From positions 1 through 13,087 of the forward strand of contig JAPLYA010000044.1 in assembly GCA_026395775.1 (NCBI GenBank): a stretch of DNA of 13,087 nt. The letters are read 5' to 3'. The stretch is from Candidatus Pacearchaeota archaeon. GTDB lineage: Archaea > Nanobdellota > Nanobdellia > Pacearchaeales > GW2011-AR1. This document shows positions 1 to 5,150 of the stretch, one piece after another. The translations under genes and the position numbers were made by a program. The notes beneath the pieces were generated by a model. It was not told the origin of the DNA. It was given only the letters and a program-made list of their open reading frames with translations, and ran no database searches. Each line of letters opens with the position of its first letter. Position 1 is the first letter of the stretch.

Positions 1-72
1 CCTAACCTTCCTTTTTCTCTGCCCATTTTTAACAATTTTAGAAGACTTGCAAAAAACACATTTTTTGACCAT
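1..72 (-). CDS. Transposase-like zinc-ribbon protein, N-terminus only (cut by window edge)
   Basis: Only the first 24 codons are in the window; the frame is open to position 1. The peptide begins MVKKCVFCKSSKIVKNGQRK, a CxxC half of a zinc ribbon followed by the 'K(N)GxxKRK' stretch typical of the N-terminal DNA-binding ribbon of several insertion-sequence transposases. The start is fixed by a strong Shine-Dalgarno sequence, AAAGGAGG, 8 nt upstream (complement of 81-88). This is unlike the resident genes here, which look leaderless, and suggests an acquired gene. It is divergent from aEF1B. Another small zinc-ribbon protein cannot be excluded because the second Cys pair and any catalytic domain lie outside. 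Confidence 0.5.
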   Translation of the reverse strand, partial: MVKKCVFCKSSKIVKNGQRKRKVR

Positions 73-80
73 GATAAATA

Positions 81-120
81 CCTCCTTTCAAAATAGCTAA
101 TAATTAGGGGTATTTATATC
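81..120 (-). promoter_or_regulatory. TATA-like box and Shine-Dalgarno of the transposase-like gene
   Basis: On the minus strand, GATATAAATA (120-111) lies about 26 nt before position 89, so the transcript would begin at about the AAAGGAGG ribosome-binding site (88-81), giving a leader of roughly 17 nt before the ATG at 72. It is the only convincing Shine-Dalgarno sequence I found at a transcript 5' end in this window. Confidence 0.45.
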
Positions 121-154
121 ATTCGTTTACTTGACAGTATCGTCTCAAAACAAC

Positions 155-164
155 ATTTATAAAC
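155..164 (+). promoter_or_regulatory. TATA box for aEF1B (leaderless)
   Basis: ATTTATAAAC is centred about 26 nt before the ATG at 185. Archaeal TATA boxes sit about 26 nt before the transcription start, so the transcript should start at or next to the A of the ATG. No Shine-Dalgarno sequence is present. Confidence 0.6.
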
Positions 165-184
165 CATCTTTCTTAGCATAATAT

Positions 185-451
185 ATGGCAGTCGTAGGAA
201 TAAAATTAAAGATTCTCCCAGAATCAATAGAAGCACTTGAGATTGTAAAAGCAAGTATAGAATCAAAGCTAATAAGCATGGGGGCAATAAAGATTAGTTC
301 AATTGAAGAAGAACCAATTGCTTTTGGTTTGAAAGCTTTGATTATAACATTTGCCTGGCCTGAAGAGAAAGAAACATCTTTAATAGACGAGATGAAGCTA
401 GAAGGAATCAGCTCTTTGGAAATAATTGATTATAGGCGAGCATTTGGATAG
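185..451 (+). CDS. ef1b: Archaeal translation elongation factor 1-beta (aEF1B)
   Basis: The protein has 88 residues, the normal length for the archaeal factor, which is just the guanine-exchange domain of eukaryotic EF-1beta. It exchanges GDP for GTP on aEF1A in the cytoplasm so that aEF1A can bind aminoacyl-tRNA again. The family pattern is clear: an N-terminal strand (VGIKLKILPES), the central 'EEEPIAFGLKALIITFAWPEE' type segment (residues about 41-60), and a C-terminal strand ending 'IIDYRRAFG', where families usually end close to 'R.fG'. The start is supported by a TATA box 26 nt upstream. It is a single-gene transcript, divergent from the transposase-like gene and followed by an intergenic repeat. 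Confidence 0.95.
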   Translation: MAVVGIKLKILPESIEALEIVKASIESKLISMGAIKISSIEEEPIAFGLKALIITFAWPEEKETSLIDEMKLEGISSLEIIDYRRAFG

Positions 452-456
452 CAAAG

Positions 457-566
457 AGGTAAATTCTAACTTCGTTTCAGTATACTTTTTAATTGTGTTC
501 ATCGGTTTGGTTAATTAAGCTAAAGAAAATGACTACCCTTACACAAAGATAGTTATCTTTTACCAA
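457..566. repeat. Intergenic element, copy 1
   Basis: About 110 bp filling the gap between the aEF1B stop and the HIT-gene promoter. It begins AGGTAAATTCTAACT and ends with TTTACCAA (559-566), giving imperfect inverted ends. Inside it, TTTCAGTATACTT (475-487) is identical to 12120-12132 in copy 6, and ACTTTTTAATTGTG (484-497) is identical to 7917-7930 in copy 4. Confidence 0.55.
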
Positions 567-573
567 TATAAAA

Positions 574-583
574 CTATATAAAA
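574..583 (+). promoter_or_regulatory. TATA box for the HIT-family gene (leaderless)
   Basis: CTATATAAAA is centred 26 nt before the ATG at 604, predicting a leaderless transcript. The box follows directly after the right end of intergenic element copy 1. Confidence 0.6.
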
Positions 584-603
584 CATAAACTTCTTTATTT
601 ATC

Positions 604-1191
604 ATGAACGAACAAGAGTTTATAGAAATAAAAAATCAAATTCTAAAACAGCTGGAAAGCTCTCAAGTGGATAACAAAAAAGATATTACAGAAGCAATAG
701 AAAAAATGTCCCCCCAGGAACTAGAAGAATTTGTAAAGAAAAATAGTCTGCTTAAAGAAAAGCAAACAAGTGAATGTGTATTCTGCTCTATAACCCAAGG
801 CAAGACTCAATCTTATAAGTTAGAAGAAAACAAAAAAAGCCTAGCCATTCTAGAAATCAATCCTCTAAGTCAAGGGCATTCCCTAGTTTTGTCAAAAAAT
901 CATGATAAACTGCCGAGTCAAGCACTAACTCTTGCCAACAAGCTAGCTAAAAGAATCAAATCCAAGCTAAAGCCAGAGGAAGTTAAAATTGAAACTTCTA
1001 ATATCCTAGGGCATAATCTAGTTCAAGTTATTCCAATATTCAAAGATAAAAAGCTTGAGAAAAAACAAGCCTCTGAGAAAGAGCTCGTATTGCTTCAAGA
1101 AAAGTTAAGATTCAAGCCAAGGCAGAAAAAACCCAAGCCCCAGATTAAGGTTGAAAGAGTTCTGGAGAAAGCTCCAAAAAGATTTCCTTAA
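604..1191 (+). CDS. HIT-family protein with degenerate catalytic triad
   Basis: The protein has 195 residues. Residues 1-55 form a charged, helical N-terminal extension. Residues 58-144 match a HIT (histidine triad) nucleotide-binding domain: CVFC (58-61, the zinc-site Cys pair), 'SYKLEENKKSLAILEINPLS' and GHSLVLSKNH (91-100). Active HIT enzymes carry HxHxHxx near the end of the domain, the middle His being the nucleophile that attacks the alpha-phosphate. Here the segment is H137-N-L139-V-Q141-V-I-P: only the first His remains, the nucleophile is Leu and the last is Gln. The C-terminal tail (about 170-195) is rich in Lys, Arg and Pro. It therefore looks like a nucleotide-binding or zinc-binding pseudoenzyme, perhaps nucleic-acid binding through the basic tail (inference). 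Single gene with its own TATA box. Confidence 0.8.
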   Translation: MNEQEFIEIKNQILKQLESSQVDNKKDITEAIEKMSPQELEEFVKKNSLLKEKQTSECVFCSITQGKTQSYKLEENKKSLAILEINPLSQGHSLVLSKNHDKLPSQALTLANKLAKRIKSKLKPEEVKIETSNILGHNLVQVIPIFKDKKLEKKQASEKELVLLQEKLRFKPRQKKPKPQIKVERVLEKAPKRFP

Positions 1192-1198
1192 TATTTTA

Positions 1199-1302
1199 TT
1201 GGTAAATGATGAACTATTTCAGTTGACAGGTTATCAGAATTAATTGGTTTAATTCAACCTATACACAATTTTCCCCATATATCAAAAATATTTTCTTTTA
1301 CC
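1199..1302. repeat. Intergenic element, copy 2
   Basis: Starts 5 nt after the HIT-gene stop. Left end TTGGTAAA (1199-1206), right end TTTACC (1297-1302). AACTATTTCAGT (1212-1223) is identical to 12115-12126 of copy 6, and ACACAATTTTCC matches the CACAATT motif of the other copies. It lies between convergent genes. Confidence 0.5.
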
Positions 1303-1303
1303 T

Positions 1304-1319
1304 CTTTTTTATTATTTTT
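1304..1319 (+). terminator. T-rich tract, possible terminator of the HIT gene
   Basis: A run of T with few other bases (CTTTTTTATTATTTTT) about 110 nt after the HIT-gene stop, between convergent genes. Archaeal RNA polymerase terminates at T-rich tracts in the non-template strand. Position and composition are the only evidence. Confidence 0.35.
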
Positions 1320-1323
1320 ATTG

Positions 1324-2145
1324 CTAAAAGCTAAAAAACCAGTAGTAATCTTTCAAAACAATCCAAAACAAAAATGCAATCAAAAATCCAGGAATAAATG
1401 GGATTCCTTGCTTAACTTTTATCATTATGTTAGATTTAGCAAGCAACTTCACTTGCTCCTCGCTTAGTCCTTCCCAATAGGGTTTTATTATCTTTCCTTG
1501 AACTTTAACTTGTTCAGCAAGCCAATCTCCCACTGTTGCTTTCTTAGAAGAAATAGAAATAATCATCAAATTCTCCATAGACTTGGCGTAGACAAATAAA
1601 AAAGGAAAAATAAGGATTATTATTGGTAAGATAAATAGAATCTCATCATAAAAACCTAAAGTTAGGACTATCAAAGCGAGAAGCAAACTCGCTATTAGCA
1701 TGATTTTTCTTTTTTTAAACTCATTAAAGAAATTTCTCTTAAATTTTTTCTTATTTTTTATAGCAATTCCTCCTGAATAGAGCAAGCCCCAAACTCCCCC
1801 TGCTGAAAACATCAACAAGATGAATAAAAAACAATAAAATATGCTTGAATTTAAGCTAGCCGAAGGTAAAATTGCCCCAAGAGGCATAAGCAATTTTGCA
1901 TCTCCCCCTGCAAAGATTTTCCCATAGTAAAAAGCATAAGCAAGAACAATAAAGACTAGCAAGCCCAGCAAAGAATATAGGATATAGTTAAAATTTGAGT
2001 TAATAATTGAGTAGAACAGCTTGTAAGCCAAGGCAAAAATTATCAATGAAAAACTTAGCCAGTTTGGCACTTCCCTCTTATTTAAGTCAGAAATACTGGC
2101 AGATACCAGCCAGATTATCACTAGCAAAATCAAAAAATCAATCAT
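1324..2145 (-). CDS. Archaeal type IV prepilin peptidase (A24 family, FlaK/ArlK/EppA-like)
   Basis: This is a 273-residue multi-pass membrane aspartic protease that removes the class III signal peptide from prepilins or archaellins at the cytoplasmic face of the membrane. The two catalytic aspartates are visible: D20 in SDLNKREVPNWL and D82 in the G-G-D motif (80-82, GGDAKLL), about 60 residues apart as in the family. The C-terminal part, about residues 195-273, contains 'DWLAEQV', 'GLSEEQVKLL' and 'GIPFIPGFLIA', the archaeal A24 C-terminal extension. The natural substrates are the many basic-G/A-hydrophobic N-termini encoded at 4795-12039. Its ATG lies inside the end of the upstream ribbon-helix-helix gene (8-nt overlap), so it is translated from the toxin-antitoxin mRNA; I see no promoter of its own. 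Confidence 0.9.
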   Translation of the reverse strand: MIDFLILLVIIWLVSASISDLNKREVPNWLSFSLIIFALAYKLFYSIINSNFNYILYSLLGLLVFIVLAYAFYYGKIFAGGDAKLLMPLGAILPSASLNSSIFYCFLFILLMFSAGGVWGLLYSGGIAIKNKKKFKRNFFNEFKKRKIMLIASLLLALIVLTLGFYDEILFILPIIILIFPFLFVYAKSMENLMIISISSKKATVGDWLAEQVKVQGKIIKPYWEGLSEEQVKLLAKSNIMIKVKQGIPFIPGFLIAFLFWIVLKDYYWFFSF

Positions 2146-2341
2146 TTTTTATTTTCTCCTCAATTATTCTTGAAATGGGTTTGCCTGTTCTCTTGCTAAG
2201 CTCCTTTAGATAATTTATTGCCCCAACGGATAATGTTATGTCTATTCTCTTTCTTTGAAAAGGTAGCTCTCTTGTTTTATCATATTCTTCTAGGACTTTA
2301 AATAGCTCTTTATATTTTTTCAAAATTTTATCTGATTGCAT
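2138..2341 (-). CDS. Ribbon-helix-helix protein, probable antitoxin of the Doc/Fic gene
   Basis: A 67-residue protein from the ATG at 2341; an upstream in-frame start at 2359 is also possible. Residues about 1-25 are a charged helix (ILKKYKELFKVLEEYDKTRE). Residues about 30-64 look like a ribbon-helix-helix unit: a short strand (RIDITLSV), a helix (GAINYLKELSKRTG), then KPISRIIEEKIKND, where family members carry a '.sRSe.I...i' second helix. Such proteins bind operator DNA as dimers and commonly act as antitoxins and autorepressors. Its start overlaps the end of the Doc/Fic gene by 14 nt and its end overlaps the prepilin peptidase by 8 nt. Toxin before antitoxin is the reverse of the commoner order. 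Confidence 0.6.
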   Translation of the reverse strand: MQSDKILKKYKELFKVLEEYDKTRELPFQRKRIDITLSVGAINYLKELSKRTGKPISRIIEEKIKND

Positions 2342-2663
2342 TTTTAATTCTCCATTCAATTTGTCTTATATTTGTTATATTATTTTTAGCTATAGATACA
2401 ATTTGGTGTAAAAGTAATTCACGATCTATTTGCTTTTTTATTTCATCTACAAATTTCAAGGCAAGATACATGGCCGTTCTTTTATTCCCATCTGAAAAAG
2501 GATGGTCAACGAGGATTGCTTTTAATAAATAAGCAAGTTTTTTATATTCCCCTAGCTTTTTATTATCTTGTAGTTCAATTGCATAATCTAAACTAGAATC
2601 ACTTCTTAGATTGCCTCCAAAACCGTTATTTATTCTTAATAACCCTTCTTTGCTAATTTTCAT
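2328..2663 (-). CDS. Doc/Fic-family toxin
   Basis: A 111-residue protein. The Fic motif is intact: HPFSDGNKRTA at residues 54-64 (H54, D58, N60, R62). Fic proteins transfer AMP to hydroxyl groups of target proteins. The short length and 'NKRTA' (Lys in place of the Gly of HPFxxGNGR) match the Doc subgroup, whose bacterial member phosphorylates elongation factor Tu; which activity applies here is unknown. I chose the ATG at 2663 (MKISKEGLL) because a TATA box (TTTAAATA) is centred 26 nt upstream. Longer starts at 2669 and 2681 (TTG) would fall upstream of the predicted transcript. First gene of an operon with a ribbon-helix-helix protein and the prepilin peptidase. Confidence 0.88.
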   Translation of the reverse strand: MKISKEGLLRINNGFGGNLRSDSSLDYAIELQDNKKLGEYKKLAYLLKAILVDHPFSDGNKRTAMYLALKFVDEIKKQIDRELLLHQIVSIAKNNITNIRQIEWRIKNAIR

Positions 2664-2672
2664 ACACATAAA
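2653..2672. repeat. Direct repeat copy A at the Doc/Fic start
   Basis: CTAATTTTCATACACATAAA, identical to 2706-2725. Copy A holds the start codon of the toxin gene (complement of CAT at 2661-2663). With copy B it brackets the promoter TATA box at 2685-2693. Confidence 0.7.
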
Positions 2673-2684
2673 TATTGGCAAGAG

Positions 2685-2693
2685 TATTTAAAC
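2685..2693 (-). promoter_or_regulatory. TATA box of the Doc/Fic-prepilin peptidase operon
   Basis: GTTTAAATA on the minus strand is centred 26 nt before the ATG at 2663. It lies between the two 20-bp direct repeats, so a protein bound to these repeats would cover the promoter (inference). Confidence 0.5.
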
Positions 2694-2705
2694 CTTTCTA
2701 TATTA

Positions 2706-2725
2706 CTAATTTTCATACACATAAA
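2706..2725. repeat. Direct repeat copy B upstream of Doc/Fic
   Basis: Identical to 2653-2672, 53 bp away. On the minus strand it reads TTTATGTGTATGAAAATTAG, a second copy of the toxin gene's start region that quickly runs into a stop (ATG AAA ATT AGT AAT ATA GAA AGG TTT AAA TAC then out of phase with the gene). It is either a small tandem duplication or an operator pair. Confidence 0.6.
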
Positions 2726-2754
2726 AGATAGCTAATAAAGCTAAAAGAAGAAAG

Positions 2755-2764
2755 CTTTATTAAG
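2755..2764 (+). promoter_or_regulatory. Possible TATA box for the AI-2E-family transporter
   Basis: CTTTATTAAG is centred about 29 nt before the ATG at 2789, consistent with a leaderless or nearly leaderless transcript. A second AT-rich stretch, CATATATAAA (2773-2782), is too close to the ATG to serve unless translation starts later. Confidence 0.35.
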
Positions 2765-2788
2765 CATTTCCCCATATATAAATAAAAG

Positions 2789-3793
2789 ATGGCTGATGAT
2801 AATTTTAAAAAATATTTCTTCTGGGTAGTCGTGATTATCCTGGCAATGCTCTCCTATTATATTATCCAAGATTTCCTTATTGCTCTATTATCTGCTTTTA
2901 TTCTAGCTTATCTGCTCTTACCTATTCATAGACTATTCTCAAAAATAATAAATAAGAAACTATCGGCGATCCTTGTTTTATTGCTTTTATCAATCCTAAT
3001 TATAGTCCCCTTATTTTTTGTATCTCAAACTCTTGTTAATCAGGTTTCAGCTGTTGTTTCTAGCGAAGATACAGCTGAAATAGCTGGCTCAATTGGAAAT
3101 TATCTGAGCAGATTTAACACTAATAACCAAGTTCTTTCTGCAATCCAAGAAAAAATTCCTGTTTTAATAGAAAGAGTAGGAGAATTATTACTCAATCTTC
3201 TATCTTACTTGCTATCTTATATACCAAATCTTCTTTTTCTGGTAATTATCATCTTCTTTGTTTCATACTTCTTACTGATTGATTGGGATAAGCTAGTTAA
3301 AACAATAGAATCCATCCTCCCATTTAAAGACAAGAAAAAAATAATGGGGAGGGTTTCTTCAAATGCTCAAAATATTATTTATGGTAGCTTGTTCATAGCG
3401 ATAATAGCTTTTATTGTTGCTGCAGTAGGCTTCTGGCTTGCGGGTTCAAACTGGTATGTCTTCTTGGCTTTTCTGGTTGCAATTGCTGTTTTTATACCTC
3501 TAATCGGCCCAGCTCTCGTCTGGGTTCCAATGCTTGTTCTAGCTCTAGTTCAGGTAGATTATACAGCCGCAATAATAATTGCAGTAACAGGCATATTACT
3601 AAGCGCGGTTATTAATGGCCTGCTAGTTACAATAATAATAAGTAAAAAATCAAGAATCCATCCAATAGTTATTCTCCTAGGAATATTTGGGGGAGTTAAG
3701 CTATTCGGCTTATTTGGCTTTGTGATAGGCCCTCTAATCCTAAGTTTCTTTATTGATTTTGTTATCCATGCTTCAAAAGAAAAAACAGTTTAA
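2789..3793 (+). CDS. AI-2E family membrane transporter (PerM/TqsA-like, DUF20)
   Basis: A 334-residue integral membrane protein. The layout fits the AI-2E/PerM family: hydrophobic segments at about 10-28, 29-46 and 58-80, a soluble loop (about 85-130), then further membrane segments at about 133-165, 198-220, 222-254, 257-284 and 292-325. Family motifs are IPLIGPALVWVP (236-247) and the C-terminal HPIVILLGIFGGVKLFGLFG (291-310) followed by FVIGPLI. Members export small molecules; named examples are the E. coli autoinducer-2 exporter TqsA and Na+/H+ antiporters from other bacteria. The substrate cannot be told from sequence. Single gene, divergent from the Doc/Fic operon; its stop codon sits in a perfect 24-bp palindrome. 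Confidence 0.9.
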   Translation: MADDNFKKYFFWVVVIILAMLSYYIIQDFLIALLSAFILAYLLLPIHRLFSKIINKKLSAILVLLLLSILIIVPLFFVSQTLVNQVSAVVSSEDTAEIAGSIGNYLSRFNTNNQVLSAIQEKIPVLIERVGELLLNLLSYLLSYIPNLLFLVIIIFFVSYFLLIDWDKLVKTIESILPFKDKKKIMGRVSSNAQNIIYGSLFIAIIAFIVAAVGFWLAGSNWYVFLAFLVAIAVFIPLIGPALVWVPMLVLALVQVDYTAAIIIAVTGILLSAVINGLLVTIIISKKSRIHPIVILLGIFGGVKLFGLFGFVIGPLILSFFIDFVIHASKEKTV

Positions 3794-3810
3794 ACTGTTT
3801 TTTCTTTATT
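3780..3810 (+). terminator. Palindrome plus T-rich tail over the transporter stop codon
   Basis: AAAAAACAGTTT/AAACTGTTTTTT (3780-3803) is a perfect 24-bp inverted repeat with the TAA stop (3791-3793) at its centre, followed by CTTTATT. It could fold as a hairpin at the mRNA end and supplies a T-tract for archaeal termination; a protein-binding palindrome is the alternative. Confidence 0.5.
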
Positions 3811-3815
3811 TTTGA

Positions 3816-3923
3816 GAGGTAAATACTAAACTAATTTGTATACGAGTGGTGGGCATTCCTTGGTTTTGACTTCAATTTTTCAAACTAAGCACAATTTTCA
3901 CAAAGAATCAGAAAATTCTTACA
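3816..3923. repeat. Intergenic element, copy 3 (weaker)
   Basis: The roughly 300 bp between the transporter stop (3793) and the toxin gene (4097) hold this element, the palindrome above and a doubtful 35-codon ORF. The element begins GAGGTAAATACTAAACTAAT, has GTATAC at 3838-3843 and GCACAATTTTCAC, and ends near TTCTTACAT. The left part and the CACAATT box match the other copies; the right end is diverged. Confidence 0.4.
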
Positions 3924-3985
3924 TTACAAATCAAAAATATCAGGAAATCTTCGAGCACCAAGAAGATTGAGCTATTACTTAGCAC

Positions 3986-4093
3986 TCACTTCTTTATCTC
4001 TAAAGTTCTAGAATTCCCGCCATGCCTGTATGGAAAAAGTTTTCTCTTTTTCTTCTTATCTTTCCCCTTGCTTCTCTGTTCTCCTCTGTCCAT
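3986..4093 (-). CDS. Doubtful 35-residue basic micro-ORF after the RelE-like toxin
   Basis: ATG at 4093, 3 nt after the toxin stop, and TGA at 3988-3986. The peptide starts MDRGEQRSKGKDKKKKRK and ends NSRTLEIKK; it is very basic. A shorter ORF with a similar start (MDRGEIRNKGKDKRKI, 4793-4743) directly follows the next pilin gene's stop exactly 700 bp away. The likeness may reflect a repeated DNA segment and not two genes. I do not recognise the peptide and there is no clear ribosome-binding site. Confidence 0.2.
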   Translation of the reverse strand: MDRGEQRSKGKDKKKKRKLFPYRHGGNSRTLEIKK

Positions 4094-4096
4094 TTT
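4051..4096. repeat. Flanking repeat, left copy, beside the toxin-antitoxin pair
   Basis: 46 bp that match 4751-4796 at about 36 positions without any gap, including the identical block TTTCCCCTTG and the end CATTTT. It directly abuts the toxin stop codon; the right copy directly abuts the stop codon of the 106-aa pilin. The two copies enclose the toxin-antitoxin pair. Confidence 0.5.
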
Positions 4097-4423
4097 CTAG
4101 TAATTAAATCTCCTTTCATAGCCTTTGTGATCAATCCACTCCAATATAATTGCCAACACACTCACTTTATCATTTTTAACAGTATAAACCAGTCTCCAAG
4201 CATCTGGTAGGTTATATTTCCACAAATTTGTAAGTTCGCCGAATCGCTCCTTATATTCTTTTGGAATAAGCTTTTTGGGTATTTGAATTCCACAAAATGC
4301 ATTTTGCTCAATGTTTTCAAATGCCCTGATTAACTGCTCTTTTAATTCTTTTTCTTTAGAATCTTCAAGTTTCTCAAATTCTTTTTTTAATTTTTCATCT
4401 CCAAAAATAATTTTGCTTCTCAT
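4097..4423 (-). CDS. RelE-like toxin
   Basis: A 108-residue protein from the ATG at 4423, which overlaps the upstream stop as ATGA; a TTG at 4438 would add five residues but is less likely. The first half is a charged helical hairpin (EKLKKEFEKLEDSKEKELKE). The second half has RelE/ParE-superfamily strands: LWKYNLPDAWRLVYTV (67-82), KVSVLAIILEWIDH (86-99) and KGYERRF (100-106). RelE-like toxins cut mRNA in the ribosome, and R77, H99, Y102 and the nearby arginines are candidate functional residues by position. The 'LPDAWRLVYTV...ILEWxDHKxYERRF' form is common in archaea. It is translationally coupled to the winged-helix-like protein, presumably its antitoxin. Confidence 0.78.
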   Translation of the reverse strand: MRSKIIFGDEKLKKEFEKLEDSKEKELKEQLIRAFENIEQNAFCGIQIPKKLIPKEYKERFGELTNLWKYNLPDAWRLVYTVKNDKVSVLAIILEWIDHKGYERRFNY

Positions 4424-4698
4424 TTTTGCTTTCTCCAAGCCAAATGTGACTGAGCCAAATATTTTTTAACACCTTCGGGATCATAAATCCATCCTAATTT
4501 TCCTTCTACATCAGATGCAATCTTACCTGAATAAAGCAAATAATCAATTATAACAGAAAAAGTCTGATACATCATTTTTCTAGGCAATCTATCCCATACT
4601 TGTTTTTTTGTATATTCTCCGCTATGTTCAAACAAAAATCTTTCCACCATTAGAACACTATCCAATCTGGGATAGTGAAGGATTTTCTTTATTTCCAT
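4420..4698 (-). CDS. Small winged-helix-like protein, probable antitoxin of the RelE-like toxin
   Basis: A 92-residue soluble protein. Its helices and 'GKxGWIYDPEGVKKYL' end suggest a winged helix: helix 'RLDSVLMVERFLFEHSGEY', helix 'KKQVWDRLPRKMMYQTF', recognition-like helix 'VIIDYLLYSGKI', then a wing 'ASDVEGKLGWIYD'. The fold is an inference from the pattern; I do not see an established named antitoxin family. It precedes the toxin with a 4-nt ATGA overlap, the usual antitoxin-toxin order, and its promoter is flanked by palindromes, as expected for an autorepressor. Confidence 0.62.
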   Translation of the reverse strand: MEIKKILHYPRLDSVLMVERFLFEHSGEYTKKQVWDRLPRKMMYQTFSVIIDYLLYSGKIASDVEGKLGWIYDPEGVKKYLAQSHLAWRKQK

Positions 4699-4702
4699 TG
4701 TA

Positions 4703-4739
4703 GTTATATAACCCTATACATTATATCAACTTATATAAC
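4703..4739 (-). promoter_or_regulatory. Promoter and candidate operators of the toxin-antitoxin pair
   Basis: GTTATATAAC (4703-4712) is a perfect 10-bp palindrome and CTTATATAAC (4730-4739) differs from it by one base; their centres are 27 bp apart. Between them, GATATAATG on the minus strand (4728-4720) is centred 26 nt before the ATG at 4698 and is the likely TATA box. A repressor bound at both palindromes would cover the TATA box and the start site (inference). Confidence 0.45.
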
Positions 4740-4750
4740 TATTTAAATCT

Positions 4751-4796
4751 TTCTTTTATCTTTCCCCTTGTTCCTAATTTCTCCCCTATCCATTTT
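4751..4796. repeat. Flanking repeat, right copy
   Basis: Similar to 4051-4096 at the same register (offset exactly 700 bp). On the minus strand it starts right after the 106-aa pilin stop and encodes a 16-codon ORF (4793-4743) that begins MDRGE like the ORF in the left copy. Confidence 0.5.
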
Positions 4797-5115
4797 AGCA
4801 GCTAACCTCAAAACAGTTTATATTGCAATCCCCTTTCAATCTTGAATCAGTACAATTTGTTTTTTCTTTATCAAACAACTTCTCATCACAGCAGAAAGCT
4901 TGTTTATTTTCTAAATCACACTGAGTTTTGCAAATCTTAACTAAATTATCAGAATCACTCGAGTATCCTCGTATGCTATTCCAAAGTTTCTTCCACGTTC
5001 CAGTCAGGGCCATCGCCAACACCGCAAGTATCAGCATAGCAAGCACAATCACAACAAGTGTAGTAATCGCAAACTCCATTCCCTTTCTGCTTTTCACCTT
5101 TTTCCCAATCATCAT
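4795..5115 (-). CDS. Cys-rich type IV pilin-like protein, one-module form
   Basis: A 106-residue secreted or membrane-anchored protein. Residues 1-12 are a basic leader ending R-K-G, and residues 13-37 a single hydrophobic helix (MEFAITTLVVIVLAMLILAV), the layout of a class III signal peptide; cleavage is expected after G12. The outer part has eight cysteines: C62-x3-C66-x8-C75-C76-x11-C88-x8-C97-x3-C101-x4-C106. The same ladder occurs in the neighbouring 189-residue protein, so the two are paralogues. The even number suggests four disulfides. A TATA box (GATTTAAAAA, complement of 5137-5146) centred 26 nt before the ATG at 5115 indicates its own leaderless transcript. Confidence 0.7.
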   Translation of the reverse strand: MMIGKKVKSRKGMEFAITTLVVIVLAMLILAVLAMALTGTWKKLWNSIRGYSSDSDNLVKICKTQCDLENKQAFCCDEKLFDKEKTNCTDSRLKGDCNINCFEVSC

Positions 5116-5136
5116 AATTAAATTAATAAAAAGAAG

Positions 5137-5146
5137 TTTTTAAATC
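5137..5146 (-). promoter_or_regulatory. TATA box for the 106-aa Cys-rich pilin
   Basis: GATTTAAAAA on the minus strand, centred 26 nt before the ATG at 5115. It lies between the stop of the 189-aa pilin (5151) and this start, so the two paralogues are transcribed separately. Confidence 0.5.
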
Positions 5147-5150
5147 TAGC

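Noticed and set aside
2007..2213. Plus-strand ORF opposite the prepilin peptidase and antitoxin
   Set aside because: Antisense shadow of two well supported overlapping genes.
2663..2681. TTG at 2681 as start of the Doc/Fic gene
   Set aside because: It would lie upstream of the predicted transcription start; the ATG at 2663 fits the TATA spacing.
4022..4210. Plus-strand ORF of 62 codons (MPVWKKFSLFLL...)
   Set aside because: It runs antisense over the end of the RelE-like toxin and the flanking repeat; its hydrophobic look comes from T-rich DNA, and no promoter or start signal supports it.
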